From: Blepharisma stoltei
Lineage: Eukaryota > Ciliophora > Heterotrichea > Heterotrichida > Blepharismidae
Length of the DNA: 64,000 bases
Assembly (NCBI GenBank): GCA_914767885.1
Contig: CAJZBQ010000053.1
Span: forward strand, 868,001-932,000
Direction: 5' to 3'
In this document: in pieces, positions 11,401 to 22,563 of the stretch
How the letters are laid out: every line of letters begins with the position of its first letter
Position numbering within the stretch: position 1 is the first letter of the stretch
Notes under the pieces: model-generated
What the model was told of the DNA's origin: nothing
What the model saw: the letters and a program-made list of their open reading frames with translations, nothing else
Databases searched by the model: none
Translations under genes and position numbers: made by a program

Positions 11401-14056
11401 CTATTGAGATTTGGATGCTGAAGATACCTTGTTTTTAATCCATTGGTTAATCATAAGCACTTCTCTATTTCTTGCATAAATAAGTGACTGAGGGTCTTGA
11501 GGTGATGGGCCTCTTAAATCAGTAGCTGTAGAAACTCCATTAATTGGTAGCACCAATGAGTCGAAATTAGTCAAATCTGAAAAGCAGCTAGTCTTAAATG
11601 GATCTAATGAGCCATAACTGAAGATAAAGTTTGAGTCTTAACTTAATTTATATCGAGTATACTTGACAGCCATGTCGGCTTTTCACGTTCCTTGCTTCGC
11701 TCCACTCTCTTGCTTGCCACTGCGGTTACACAGTATGAAGGTATCTGCTTCCTCCAGACGAAGGCTTGCACTTGCAGCCCAGAGGTAAAGTGTCATTGAT
11801 CAGCGGGGTTGCTCTTTCCGAAGATTCAAAAAGTGAATCTTTTGGTCAAGCTATTGGCCAGACTGAAACTTGTAGCCCAGGACGCAAATCCTGGTTTTGT
11901 GTTGGGAAATTGCTCGATTGGCCTAGAAATGCCCTCTGGCCTCACGCTGTGCCTGGCTTCCATAAGATCCCCAGACTCCCATCTGGCTACAGGTGCTAAG
12001 AGGGCCGATTGATTCGCCACAGCATTTTTAGTGCTGATAAAGTTTGAGTCAAATTCCAAGGTAGCATTAGCATTCATGGTCATGCCAAAGTTAATCATAT
12101 TCCACTCTGGCCTTGGATAAACCCCAAATAGCTGGTTGCATGACTGCGCATATGACGTATAATTCCATGCGCGGAGTGGGAAAATATCATTTGGAGGTCC
12201 ATATTGTCCTTCAGGCCACACCATTTCAGTGCAGATTTGGTAGAACCAAGGCAAGCCATGGTTTGGAGTGTTTTCAATATCATGGCAAGCCAGTCTTCCA
12301 GTGTAGTTGTAAAACATATTGGCGACCTCATACATGCCTTGTAGAGTTGTCCAGATGTTAATAGGTGCTTGGTTGTATTTAGAAATAATTCCACAGGTGA
12401 CATTAACTGCCCATGGTGGGAGTGGTCCATACATGTTTGAGATATATGGGTAGTTGTACTCTGCAATTAGTTTAAACGCAGCTGTGAGGTAGTCTTGGAG
12501 CTGGAAAATCTGCAATGGTTCCGCAATAGGCTGACAGGTTTTGAAAACGTTGGAAATTGTGTCCCATTGAACTGGCCTCTCAAGCAGGCTTTGCAAGATG
12601 TTGAAGCCGAAATTGATGTTGCTGGCACAGCTCGCGTTGACAGCTGCGTAGTCGTTGGAGGCTGCTCTAGCGTAGCCTGAGCCATTGAGATCAAAAGGAG
12701 CGAGGAAAGGAGCTGAGCTTGCAATTGCACCGTCAACTATATGAGGAAACTTAATTCTGAAGAAAGCTGCCATCATACCTCCATAAACTCCTCCAATTGC
12801 GATGACTGGGGTTGATGAGGATGGTCTTACTTGCTGAACTATTTTTTTTAAAATAAATAAAACAATATTTTTTAATTATAATTTCTATTTTTCATAAAAA
12901 TTATATAGATTTTTAATTTTTTTAAAACCTAATTAGTATGATTTATCATATATCTGCCCAATCCAATAAAGCCTGGGTAGTAGTTAGATATAAGAGGTTA
13001 TAGTTTTTATTACCTGGCTGTGAAACCCCGTAGAATCTATGCTCTATAAAGATCACAGAAGCATTATAGTTAGGCTGCAAGAATTGAGTAACCCAACCTG
13101 CATTATTATAAGCTTGGTCTATTGGGTTGTTGTCTCCTGTGTACACAAATAATGGACCTGCAGGGTCGCCTTGAGAAAAAATCGCTTTAATTGTAATAAA
13201 ACCAGGGTCACCATTGATGTGGTCTAATGGCTCACTCCCCCCCCTTTAAATTGGAACAAAATATCGGTAAAATTTCCACTTTTTGTGGTAAATTAACCCC
13301 CCTTTAAATTGGAACAAAATTTAATTTTATAATAAAAAATTATATATAATTTTTATCTAAAAAAGTTTTGATATAAGTTAAATGTTTCTTCTTAACTAAA
13401 ATTAAAATTTATTTATATCTTGCTCTTTTTTAAAGAAAAAAGTATAAAGAGCATCTTATTTAAATAAATTTATTATCCTTAATTGCTAAATTTTTAAAAA
13501 AAATTAATTTTTGTTTTTTAAAAATTTTCAAAAACAATTTTTGGTAAAAATGATATTTTTTATTTGGATAGTTTTGATATAAAATTCAATAGGAATTCTT
13601 TATAAAATTTCAAAATTTACTTATTTCTTGCTTTATTTTAAAGAATAGAGTATAAATAACATCTTATTTAAACAAAATTAGCACTTTTATCGATAAATTT
13701 TCCAAAATTTTTTTTTTTTTATTTTTTTTATCAATAAAAATTTTTGTGTAAATAATTTTGATACCAATTAATAGTGGCGTATTAACTAATAATGAAAATT
13801 TAGTTATATCTTGCTTTGTTTTAAAGGATAAAGAGTAAATAGCGTTTTATTAAACAAATTTATTGATCTAATTCGATAAGTTTTTTGAAATTCTTTTTTA
13901 AAAAAAAAAATTAACCCCCCTTTAAATTGGAACAAAATTTTTAGTTCCAATTTAAAGGGGGGGGGAGTCAGAGAAATACATGGTGTTGTAGGTGTAGGCA
14001 GCAGATGTGGCACAAGACAGGAGCCCTGCGACAATGAAAAGAGATGTCAAAGCCAT
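11401..14056 (-). CDS. S28 family serine carboxypeptidase-like protein, probably inactive
   Basis: Secreted or lysosomal protein of about 465 aa related to Pro-X carboxypeptidase and DPP7. It has a signal peptide (MALTSLFIVAGLLSCATSAA), then PLDHINGDPG, GPLFVYTGDNNP, FIEHRFYG, ALLDWADIVQQ and the C-terminal FSYGSLDPF and DLRGPSPQDPQSL. The nucleophile motif, normally GGSYGG, reads GGVYGG, and the usual GGAHHxDLR reads NGVSTATDLR, so both Ser and His appear lost. Three inserts interrupt it: a family B MITE (13235-13970), a 109-bp IES (12842-12950) and a retroposon (11639-12050). One extra base in an A5 run near 11579-11584 breaks the frame and is probably a sequence error. Confidence 0.85.
11639..12035 (-). 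mobile_element. Retroposon inside the S28 gene, 15-bp target duplication
   Basis: A 397-bp GC-rich element between GATAAAGTTTGAGTC at 11624-11638 and the same 15 bp at 12036-12050. Both copies encode DSNFI of the host protein. Removing element plus one copy joins LEFDSNFI to FSYGSLDPF in frame. Read on the minus strand it starts CACTAAAAATGCTG and ends in a TTAAGTTAA-like tail. Confidence 0.82.
12842..12950 (-). other. IES, 109 bp, TA pointer
   Basis: AT-rich insert in the S28 gene. Excision joins DWADI to VQQVRPSSS in frame. Confidence 0.8.
13235..13967 (-). mobile_element. Family B MITE, TCA target duplication
   Basis: A 733-bp element. The left end has core CTTTAAATTGGAAC twice as direct repeats about 60 bp apart. 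The right end is a hairpin of two inverted cores around AAAATTTTTAG. It is flanked by TCA at 13232-13234 and 13968-13970. Removal joins the S28 signal-peptide exon to PLDHINGD in frame, so a duplication without TA is used here. Confidence 0.88.
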
Positions 14057-14916
14057 TTTATTCCACAACAATCAGGATTTTTGTATTTTCGCTTTAGAGT
14101 AGGGGAAATAATTAAAATATGATAATAAACTAAAAATTGTGTATATCAAGAGAAAAAGGTTTTGGGAGATATAAAGAAATTATAAACATTTAAAATGAGA
14201 TATAGTAGGTCATGTTAATAGATTGAATAGAAATTATATTACTCCACTCTTTAAGAATGAACAAAGCCATTGGAGAATGCCAATTTTTTAGGAAATTAAC
14301 CTCCTCTAAGAATGATTTATATGAATATTTTTCATAAATATTTATTTATAATTAATGATTTTTATAATGAGATTTCAGCTAATTCTATATTCATTTTCCA
14401 CTTCAAAATAAAATCTTATTTTTCTTTTTGAATACTTTGCTGAAAAAAATTTAGATAAGCAAAATTATCTTGCAAGCCCTAAAATTGGGCGCAGAGTTAG
14501 GGTGCATCATTGTTAATCTGAATTATATTCTGCAGATGAAAATTGAAAATCTTTATATTGATGATTTGCTTATGCATGAAAGTTATATTTACTTTGATAG
14601 AATTTTGGTTTCGTTTAGAATCCAAAAATTTTTAGACATTTCACCAGAGCTACTTTTATATCAAAATCTGAGTATCTAACTAATCAAAGAACAAATTATA
14701 GTTACCAATTAGAATACAATTGTAGCGGGTGTTAGCATTAGATTGAGATTACTCTAACTAAATTGATAACTTAGATAAGATCATTTATCATAACATATAA
14801 TTCACTATCTAAAAAGTTTTAAATTATTGAGTTTCAAAATTTTTGATGCAGAATTTTTAATTAAACCTATCTTCATTATTGATTTTGTATCATTTAGAAC
14901 TTAATCATTCCGAAGC
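14057..14916. other. Intergenic with an old MITE relic
   Basis: At about 14243 a decayed element end reads TTACTCCACTCTTTAAGAATGAACAAAGCCATTGG, shown here in two parts: the terminal TTACTCCACTC and the core TTTAAGAATGAACAAAGCC. A second direct core, CCTCCTCTAAGAATGA, lies near 14301, as in the intact families. The far end was not found. A 69-codon frame at 14470-14679 is unsupported. Confidence 0.5.
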
Positions 14917-14919
14917 TAA

Positions 14920-15561
14920 CTCCCCCCCCTTTAAACTGAAACAAAATATAGGTAAAATTCCTACTTTTTTGGGAAATTACCCCCCCTTTAAATTGAAACA
15001 AAATTTTATTATAATAGAAAATTTTATAGGTAAAAATCATTATTTTATATGTAAATACGTTAATACCCTATTTAATATGCTTCAAACATATAAGATTTAG
15101 AAATTAAACTCTATTTTGTCCAATTGTTATGGGGAGAGTTAGAAGAATACCATTTCAGCAAGTTTGCACTTTGAGATTGAGAAATTTATGAATTAATTTT
15201 TCATGAAATTAAAATTAAAAATCAAACACTTTCCATTTTTAAAACTATTAAACGCAAATTTTTATAAGTTTAACGTGAAAATTCAAAACTTTTTAAAATA
15301 GTATTCTTAAATTTTAAAGAGCGATTTTTAAGAAAATAGAACTTGCTAACTTACCGACTAGGCATTGTCATAAAATTATAATGTTATTAAATATAATTTA
15401 CTCAATTTAATGTCTCTTTAAAATTTATATAATTTATTTTCTATAAAATTTTATCTCTGAAAAAATTTTATATATATAAATTTTTTTATAAAAAAATTTT
15501 CTTAACCCCCCTTTGAATTGAAACAAAATTTTTTGTTTCAATTTAAAGGGGGGGGGGGGAG
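14920..15561 (-). mobile_element. Family B MITE, TAA target duplication
   Basis: A 642-bp intergenic copy with core CTTTAAACTGAAAC/CTTTAAATTGAAAC at the direct-repeat end and a hairpin at the right end. It is flanked by TAA at 14917-14919 and 15562-15564. The core differs slightly from the 13235 copy, and its own copies mostly share that change. Confidence 0.85.
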
Positions 15562-15696
15562 TAAGTAATATTATTTTAATTTAATTTATGTATTTATTGT
15601 GATTTTCCATGCCTTACTTATTAAACATGAATTATTGGCTAAATTAATTTTAAAAATCAATCAAATTATGTTTTAAGATTATACACATAATTTTCT

Positions 15697-16246
15697 TTAT
15701 TGAGGAATCACAAAATTGTTTACCTGTTTTTTAAATTCGCTGCTATTTATAGAGTTTTTCTTATTAGACAGTTTTCTCATTCCATACCCTTGGATCAGCT
15801 CTATGACCTCTGTATGGCCCAATTCTTGAGCAATTAATAGAGGAGTTTTTCCGTCCTACTTATCTAATACCCTATTTTCAGTAATTTCTGGTATAAAATT
15901 TAGCAATATTTCTGTTGTTTTTTTATCTCCTTTGTATGCTGAAATATGCAGAGGAGTTTCATAATTCTTAATAAGGTTTTACGCTATCAATTGAAGATGG
16001 ATCGCATCCATGATGAATCATTTCATTGACTAGATTAAAATGACCATACCAGCTAGCTAGATGAAGAAATGTCCAGTCGCTCTGCTTTATATTTACCTGC
16101 CTTAAATGATATTTTTGCCAATTTGGGAATTCTTTTAATAGTTTAATAGCTTCAGGGTTTCCTATTATAATAGCTGTAGTTATATCAGCTAACTATATTT
16201 AACAAACTTTTTTATTTCTCTTTCTTGTTGATATAGCTGATCCCAT
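15697..16246 (-). CDS. Small ankyrin-repeat protein
   Basis: Protein of 167 aa made of ankyrin repeats: DWTFLHLASWYGHFNLVNEM, then YETPLHISAYKGDKKTTEIL, then GKTPLLIAQELGHTEVIELI. It starts MGSAIS, a possible N-myristoylation context. Three tiny introns (15 nt at 16193-16207, 16 nt at 15967-15982, 15 nt at 15856-15870) remove stops; 550 minus 46 nt is 168 codons. Ankyrin repeats bind proteins, and no enzymatic domain is present. Confidence 0.85.
15856..15870 (-). other. 15-nt intron
   Basis: GTATTAGATAAGTAG on the minus strand, between ankyrin repeats. Confidence 0.85.
15967..15982 (-). other. 16-nt intron
   Basis: GTAAAACCTTATTAAG on the minus strand. The one-base-longer length is needed to keep the ankyrin frame. 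Confidence 0.85.
16193..16207 (-). other. 15-nt intron
   Basis: GTTTGTTAAATATAG on the minus strand. It has a GTT rather than GTA donor and is less certain than the others. Confidence 0.65.
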
Positions 16247-16396
16247 TTATTTTATTATCATCATTTTTAATTAATTATTTGATATGCAAATCTGACAAGG
16301 TTTATAAATAATGGCTTTTACAATTGCTTTTAGACAATTTAAAAATATTGGGTATCGATTTGCTTAGAAATAGATTGAAGAGATCATGATTGTTAA

Positions 16397-16778
16397 CTCC
16401 CTCCCCCTCCGTGAGTGAACAAAACCATTAGAAAAATCCCTATTTTTTGCCCAAAAAACCCACCCTCCGTGAGTGAACAAAAATTTTTTTAATACAAAAA
16501 ATTTTTTATGGAAAAAAATTTTGATATATAAATGATAATTAGTATAATGAAATCTAGAACTAATTCTGTTTAATTTTAAACGAATTGCTTTTTAAAACAT
16601 AAATTTTTATAAATTAAATTAATTTTTGCTTTCCAATTTTTGCGAATTAGGATTTTTTTAAATTTCGAAAAAAAAATCTTTTTTATAAAATTTGTATATA
16701 AATTTTTTTAAAAACAAAAAAAATTAATCCCCCTCCGTGAGTGAACAAAATTTTTTGTTCACTCACGGAGGGGGGGAG
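16397..16778 (-). mobile_element. Family A MITE, TAA target duplication
   Basis: A complete 382-bp intergenic copy. The direct-repeat end (core, CCATTAGAAAAATC, second core) is on the left and the hairpin end on the right. TAA lies at 16394-16396 and 16779-16781. Confidence 0.92.
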
Positions 16779-17120
16779 TAAGAGAATTACTGACATTTTA
16801 TTAATAGTTGGGAGATTCAATTAAGAATACTTCTGGGATTTAGATTACAATATTTTATTATTAATGCAGAAAAAAAATTTAATCCAAACAGATTATAGCA
16901 TCATATAAATAATAGCATGGTTACCCTTCTATTTAATATACTAATTAAAATAAGATCCTAGTATTTATATATCGCTGTCAATTTTTTCATTAAAATGAAT
17001 TATTTTCAAGCATCTCTAGAAACTATAACTATCCATACTTATTGAATTATAAATTTTATGCCTTAATTTATGAATATTTAAAATCAAAATAAGGAAGCTT
17101 AAATCACTATTTTTCTATAA

Positions 17121-17386
17121 CTCCCCTCTATAAGTTTGCAAAACCATTGGAAAATCCATGTTCTTTGGGAGAAAAAATTTACGCAAGATAAAAATTTTTT
17201 AATATTAAATTTGTTTAGAAATCTGAGTGATAATTATTATGACGGCATCTCTAGCTAATTCTATTAAAATTTAAATAAACATAAAGTATGCTAATTTTAA
17301 CTATTCAATATTTTAAAAATTGAGATTTTATCGAATGAATAATTAACTCCCTAGCAAAATTTTGTTGCTTGTTAATCAGTAGGTAG
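17121..17386 (-). mobile_element. Decayed MITE of the same architecture
   Basis: Starts CTCCCCTCTATAAGTTTGC followed by the conserved AAAACCATTGGAAAATCC. It ends in a weak hairpin around CTAGCAAAATTTTGTTGC. TAA flanks both ends (17118-17120 and 17387-17389). The core has drifted, so the family is unclear. Confidence 0.65.
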
Positions 17387-17513
17387 TAAGTACATTAAAA
17401 CGTCATCAATTGAAATATATATACTATTGAATTAATTTTAGTGCATAAAACTTTTCATGAAAGGATAAATCTAATAAAAAAAATGGTAATAATGAATTTT
17501 CCACAGTATAAAT

Positions 17514-20500
17514 ATGATAGATTCTTTTTATGAGGGCAAGAATGTTTTTCTGACAGGCTGCACTGGTTTTGTTGGAAAAGTCCTCTTACTCAACTAAATT
17601 ATAATCAGACTTTTGTTTGCTAGTACTTTATATTTTCTAAATAATTTTAATAAAAGGTAATACAAGAAATTATTTTTGCATTCAAAAAATTGCAATTAAA
17701 AAATTAAAAATATTTAAAAGCAATCCAGTCAAGATATTTTTCGAAAGCATTAATTTTTGTTCATTATTAGCAATCCTAAAGCTCTTTTTGGGGTAATTAG
17801 AAAAAATCTTATACTCTCTTCCTCGTATAAACAAGGTTTATGTCCTAATTCGAACAAAAAAAGGCAGTTCAACTGAAGAAAGATTCAAGAAAGAAATCTT
17901 CGACTCCCTCTGTTTTGACCGACTTAGAGCTAGAGAGCCTAACTTTGACGAGTTCATGAAAGAAAAACTAGTCCCAATCGCAGGAGATATGCTAAAAGAC
18001 GGCCTAGATCTATCCCCAGAAGATTTTCAGGAGCTTACCCAAAATGTTAATATCATCATCAATTCTGCGGCTTCTGTTGACTTCAACCAGAGACTTGATA
18101 TGGCTTTACAAATAAATACCTTTGGCAGTTTACGTGTCCTCGCCCTCGGCAAGGCTTGCAGGAATCTAATATCTTACGTCCAGGTCTCGACTGCCTATGT
18201 AAACTGTGACAAAAGAGGCTGGGTCGATGAAAAGTTTTACCCTCTCCAAACCAATCCTAGGGCTCTTTTAGCAGAATTAGTGGCGATTCCTATAGAAGAA
18301 ATTGAAAGAAGGACTCCAGGAATTATTGGAAGTTATCCAAATACTTATACCTATTTAATGCTGCAAAAAATAAAAAACTATCTATAATCTATTTTAAATA
18401 GGGAGTACTATTTAAGTAAAATTAGTACCTTGAATCAGTAAATTTTATAAAAATTTTTTTTATGAAGCATTTAATATAATCCGTTGGGTTTTTTTTGAGC
18501 ACCAGTAAACCTGCTAACTGGTCGCAACGAGCCCAATAAACTTTTTTTTTAAAAAAATTAACCTCTTTAAAATTGAAGCAGCTTTTATTCCAATTTAAAG
18601 TGGGAGTTATACTTTTTACAAAGAACTTGGCTGAGCAGCTTATTGCGCTGGAAAGAGAAAATTTGCCGATTTGTGTGGTGAGGCCTTCTATTATTGGCGC
18701 GAGTTGGAAAGAGCCAGTTCCTGGGTGGATTGATTCTGTGTCAGCAGCTGCAACTTTTTATTTAGCTGGAGGATTAGGATTATTGAGAGTTACTGTCGGG
18801 AAAAAAAATTATGTGGGTGATCAAATCCCTGTGGATATTGTAATTAATTCTATTATTGCTGCGTCTGTATTTTTGTGCAAGCCTGGACAAATTTATGCAA
18901 TGCACGCAGGGTCAAGTGCCAGAAATCCTATTACTTGGATTTCTGTAACAAATATTGTGCAAGCATACTGACGCAAGAATCCTTCAGAAAAAGCTTTTGG
19001 GATTTGCAATTTCAGATTTGTGGAAAATCCAAAGGTGTATGAAATGGTGAGATTTTTCCAGAGAAAATTACCAATTTGGGCATTTACTAGCTCCTGCCTT
19101 AGAGCAATATAAAAATTAATCACATAAGGCGAGGAATCGATTTTTATATAGATTATTTTACTTAATGCTTATTATTTTTTTAAAATTTAAAATAAATATT
19201 ATAAAAAAAATTAGCTATAATATTGCTGGATTTGGGAGGAATAAGTATGCACAGATAACAAAAAGTCCTGGACTCTTAAAACAAGCAGGCAGATTCAACA
19301 AGTTTTTAAGCCGAGAAAAGCTAATTTCAGACTCATTTTCTTATTTCACTTGTAACGAGTGGGTTTTTTCTACACAACATTCAGTAGATATGATGAAAAT
19401 AATGACTGAAGAAGAAAGACAGACTTTTGACTTAGACATTGCCAAAATGGACTGAAGGCTCTATTTATCTAATTTCACCTACGGCCTTCAAAGATTTATC
19501 TTAAAAGAATACGTCGACACCCCAGTAAGCGAGCACTCCCGAGATCTCGTTTTAGACTACAGAGGCAGCAAGTATTTTTCGGACGTCAACTGGTCTTTAT
19601 CTCACGGTGAAATCTTCAAAATCACCAGTTTCAAAGAAATGAAAGGCCTAATATTGAATTCCCAAAGAGTCCAAAGCGTCATAAAAGAGCTCAACGCCAA
19701 AGATCTCAAAGACAAAATTGACCATAGCTACAGAGCTAAATCAATAATCAACAAAATGCTATGTGACATGAGAATGCCAATGGTCAGATTTTTCGGCTGG
19801 GCTTTGCGTAAAATCTGGAGAAGACTCTATGAAAAAATCGTGGTTGACCAAAATTCGTTAAATATGCTAAAAGAGTATAGGTCTGATTCTGATGGTCCGT
19901 TAGTCTTGATACCTTCCCATAGAAGTTATCTTGATTTCTTAATAGTCTCTTATGTTCTTTTTTCTTATGATATTCGTGTCCCTTATATAGCAGCTGCAGA
20001 AGAATTCAAAAATATTAGAATTATTAATCATCTGTTAAAGATGACAGGAGCATTTTTTATTAGGAGAAAAGTGCAAGGAGACCCTTTATATGCAGCCATT
20101 CTTACTGAGTATATGCATAACTTGTTAAAAGAGCAACAAATTGTGGAATTCTTTATTGAGGGGACCAGAAGCAGGACAGGCAAAACTCTTCATCCAAAAT
20201 TCGGGCTGCTATCAATTTGCACTGAAGCATTTTTTGATAAAAAAGTACCGAACGTTAATTTTGTGCCAGTCACAATTAATTATGAAAGAGTGCTGGAAGG
20301 GGAAACTTTTCCATTTGAGCTGCTAGGAGAAGAAAAAGTAAAAGAATCATTATCAAGAATAATGAAATCATCAAAAATTATTATAGTAATTTCTAAAGAA
20401 TAATTATCTATAAAATTCATAGGGAGAATTTTCTATAAAAAGATATAACACAAACCTAGGAAAAATTTTCTTTGAAATTGGAAAACCAATCTCTCTTAAA

Positions 20501-21574
20501 GACTATATCAAAACAGTTGATCTTGACCCTTACAATAACAAAGACCACAGAGATATCATTAACCGAAATTTAGGCTATGATATCGTCTATCAAATCCAAG
20601 ATTTAATTATGGTCATGCCCACCTCCATTGTAGCTTCAGTAATGCTGATGCATAGAAGAAAAGTTCTTGAAGACGAGCTTATCGCTAAATCTGAATGAAT
20701 CAGAGACGAAATCAAAGCAAGAGGCTACAAAGTAGGCATGAATGACGGAAGTGGCCAAGGCGCTGTTAGAAATGCAGTTCACCACTTAAGCCAAGCTTTA
20801 ACCCACAAAAAAGATTTATTTGAGCCAAGCGTGATGATGAAAACTGACTATAAAAATATTTTACTGATGTCTTATTATAGAAATGCGCTATACCACATTT
20901 TCTCAATGGAGTCTGTATGTGCATGTGCCCTTTTCAGCTTTGGCCAAAAGCTTGCATGGGAAGAAGGCATTAACCAGACGAGGGTTATGGAAGAAATCAG
21001 GTTTTTATCGTCAATTTTGGCTTCGGAATTTATTTCAAGAGAAAATTCTACAAAAGAAACAGCATTTTTAGCGACCTTAGAAAATATGAAAAAAAGAGGG
21101 TTTATTGAAGAAATCGGCGATAAATTTAGAATTAAAAAAACAGGGGAACTTGGCATTACATTCTTATGCTCACTGTTATGGCCAATTATAGACAGCTATT
21201 GGGTTACTTTGATGTTTACGTTAGCTTTATACACCAGAAAGAACTTGACCCCTGAAAAGGTGATTCAAAGCATCCAATGGTTTGCAGAAAATATGTATGA
21301 GGAAAGGATGCTTGGGTTTTATGAAGCTTGCTCATTAGAAAACATGAAAAATGCAGTAAAATCATATGAGATGATGGGGGTCATACAAAAAACAGAAAGA
21401 AATGGAGCGACTGTGATTGAGCTGACTGAAAAATATGCTGATGAAGCGAGTGTCCAAGAGCTTGTAGATCATGTAGGGAATTTCAGGAAAGCTACACTTA
21501 CAGGGATTGTGACGCCGAAAGAAGAACTTAGAAGACTTTTAATTTCAGAGTTCCCAGAAATGCCAAAACTTTAG
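17514..21574 (+). CDS. Fatty acyl-CoA reductase fused to DHAP acyltransferase
   Basis: A 1,143-aa fusion. Residues about 1-500 are an NADPH-dependent fatty acyl-CoA reductase: nucleotide motif TGCTGFVGK, VYVLIRTKKGSS, NVNIIINSAASVDF and VVRPSIIGASWKEP. The second half is a glycerone-phosphate acyltransferase: LIPSHRSYLDFLIV has the HX4D catalytic motif, and EFFIEGTRSRTGKTL and NLGKIFFEIGKPISL are the binding motifs. The two activities supply the fatty alcohol and the acyl-DHAP that start ether-lipid synthesis; a bifunctional enzyme of this kind is known from Tetrahymena. Four IESs interrupt it; 4,061 minus 629 nt is 1,144 codons. Confidence 0.92.
17589..17799 (+). other. IES, 211 bp, TTA pointer
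   Basis: Excision joins GKVLL to EKILYSLPRINKVYVLIR, the canonical reductase spacing. TTA is present at both borders. Confidence 0.8.
18350..18618 (+). other. IES of about 269 bp in the reductase active site, border uncertain
   Basis: Contains a decayed family B hairpin end near 18560-18609. TA-to-TA excision gives NTYTKNLAE. Removal of 18355-18617 instead gives NTYTYTKNLAE, which keeps the YxxxK active-site motif but lacks a TA pointer. Both keep the frame. Confidence 0.6.
19112..19217 (+). other. IES, 106 bp, TA pointer
   Basis: Excision joins CLRAI to YNIAGFGRNKY between the reductase core and its C-terminal domain. Confidence 0.75.
20403..20445 (+). other. Very short IES, 43 bp, TA pointer
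   Basis: Excision between TA 20401-20402 and TA 20444-20445 joins IVISKE to YNTNLGKIFFE in the acyltransferase domain. Confidence 0.7.
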
Positions 21575-21700
21575 ATTAAGTAATTATCGTATTTAAAATA
21601 TTGTTCTGACCCTTTATATTTTTAATTTTTAATGATAATAGTAATAATTTATTATAGTTTAAATTAATTTAAGCGGACTATTTAAATAAAGATACCTATT

Positions 21701-22234
21701 ATGGCAGGATTTAATATATCTAATGAAATTGATCTAGCTGCTAAAGAAGTTCGCCGGTCTATTGATACCGAGAATAGGAAATATTCATCAAGGAAGCATA
21801 AATGCAGGATATTTTTATATGTTTTGTTAGGAATTATGGTATTTTCATATGTAAAATTTATGCAGATTCTTGGGATAATTATTGTGCTGAATAAAGATAG
21901 TTCTGATTGTAAAAATCCGATAAGAGCCTGGCTCATTATAAGCGCTATTATATTGACTATTGGGCTTTCAGGTGTAATAATCATTGAAATTGTCAAAGAA
22001 AAAAGAATTATAGAGATAAAGATAATTTATCAAGGATTTTATTGGATAATTCTATTTTTGCTATTTATATGGATGGCTATTGGCAGTGCTTGACTTTTTA
22101 ATGACTCAGCTTGTAAAAATGGTAGAGGCTATATAGATTTCTATTCTGGATGGGCTCTGACCCTTTCACTATTGGTCATAGAGTATTTTATGTTTTTCTT
22201 ATTTTCGTGCTATTCTATCTGCACATTAATTTAA
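21701..22234 (+). CDS. Four-helix membrane protein of unknown function
   Basis: Intronless 177-aa protein with a UGA-Trp at 22091. It has a charged N-terminus (about 40 aa) and four hydrophobic segments: IFLYVLLGIMVFSYVKFMQI, AWLIISAIILTIGLSGVIII, FYWIILFLLFIWMAIGSAW and ALTLSLLVIEYFMFFLFSC. Cys residues occur in two loops (SSDCKNP, DSACKNGRG). The layout recalls ciliate multi-pass proteins with paired loops, but I do not recognise a family. Confidence 0.75.
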
Positions 22235-22563
22235 GCTTGCTTCTATTATCTTATTAATTATACAGAATATAGCTAAATGTATCTATTTATAAAAATTTTT
22301 AATTAATTAAATTTAAAAGTGGTTTTTATATTATTGAAATCTCATCTAAGCTATCTTCTATTGCTTTATTCCTTTTTCTCACATGCCAGTATATCTTGAG
22401 TCATATCTAAGTTTAAAAAAGCAAATGCAAATAAAGGGAAATTCAAAAGGGTCGCTTCAAGCCTACTTTTCTTTGTCAGCCAAATAAGTAAAAATTGAAA
22501 TCCTGCGAAAAATGCTTTTAATACCGATTTATCATTTTGTTAATATTCTCTTATTATCCATTT
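22235..22563. other. Convergent intergenic region, no feature seen
   Basis: AT-rich DNA between the stop codons of the membrane protein and RING protein genes. Confidence 0.45.

Noticed and set aside
14470..14679. 69-codon frame
   Set aside because: No recognisable motif, AT-rich, and next to a decayed MITE; not supported as a gene.
16385..16790. Possible CRISPR-like array because the same short motif recurs
   Set aside because: The four copies include inverted ones and belong to the ends of one MITE; there are no regular spacers.
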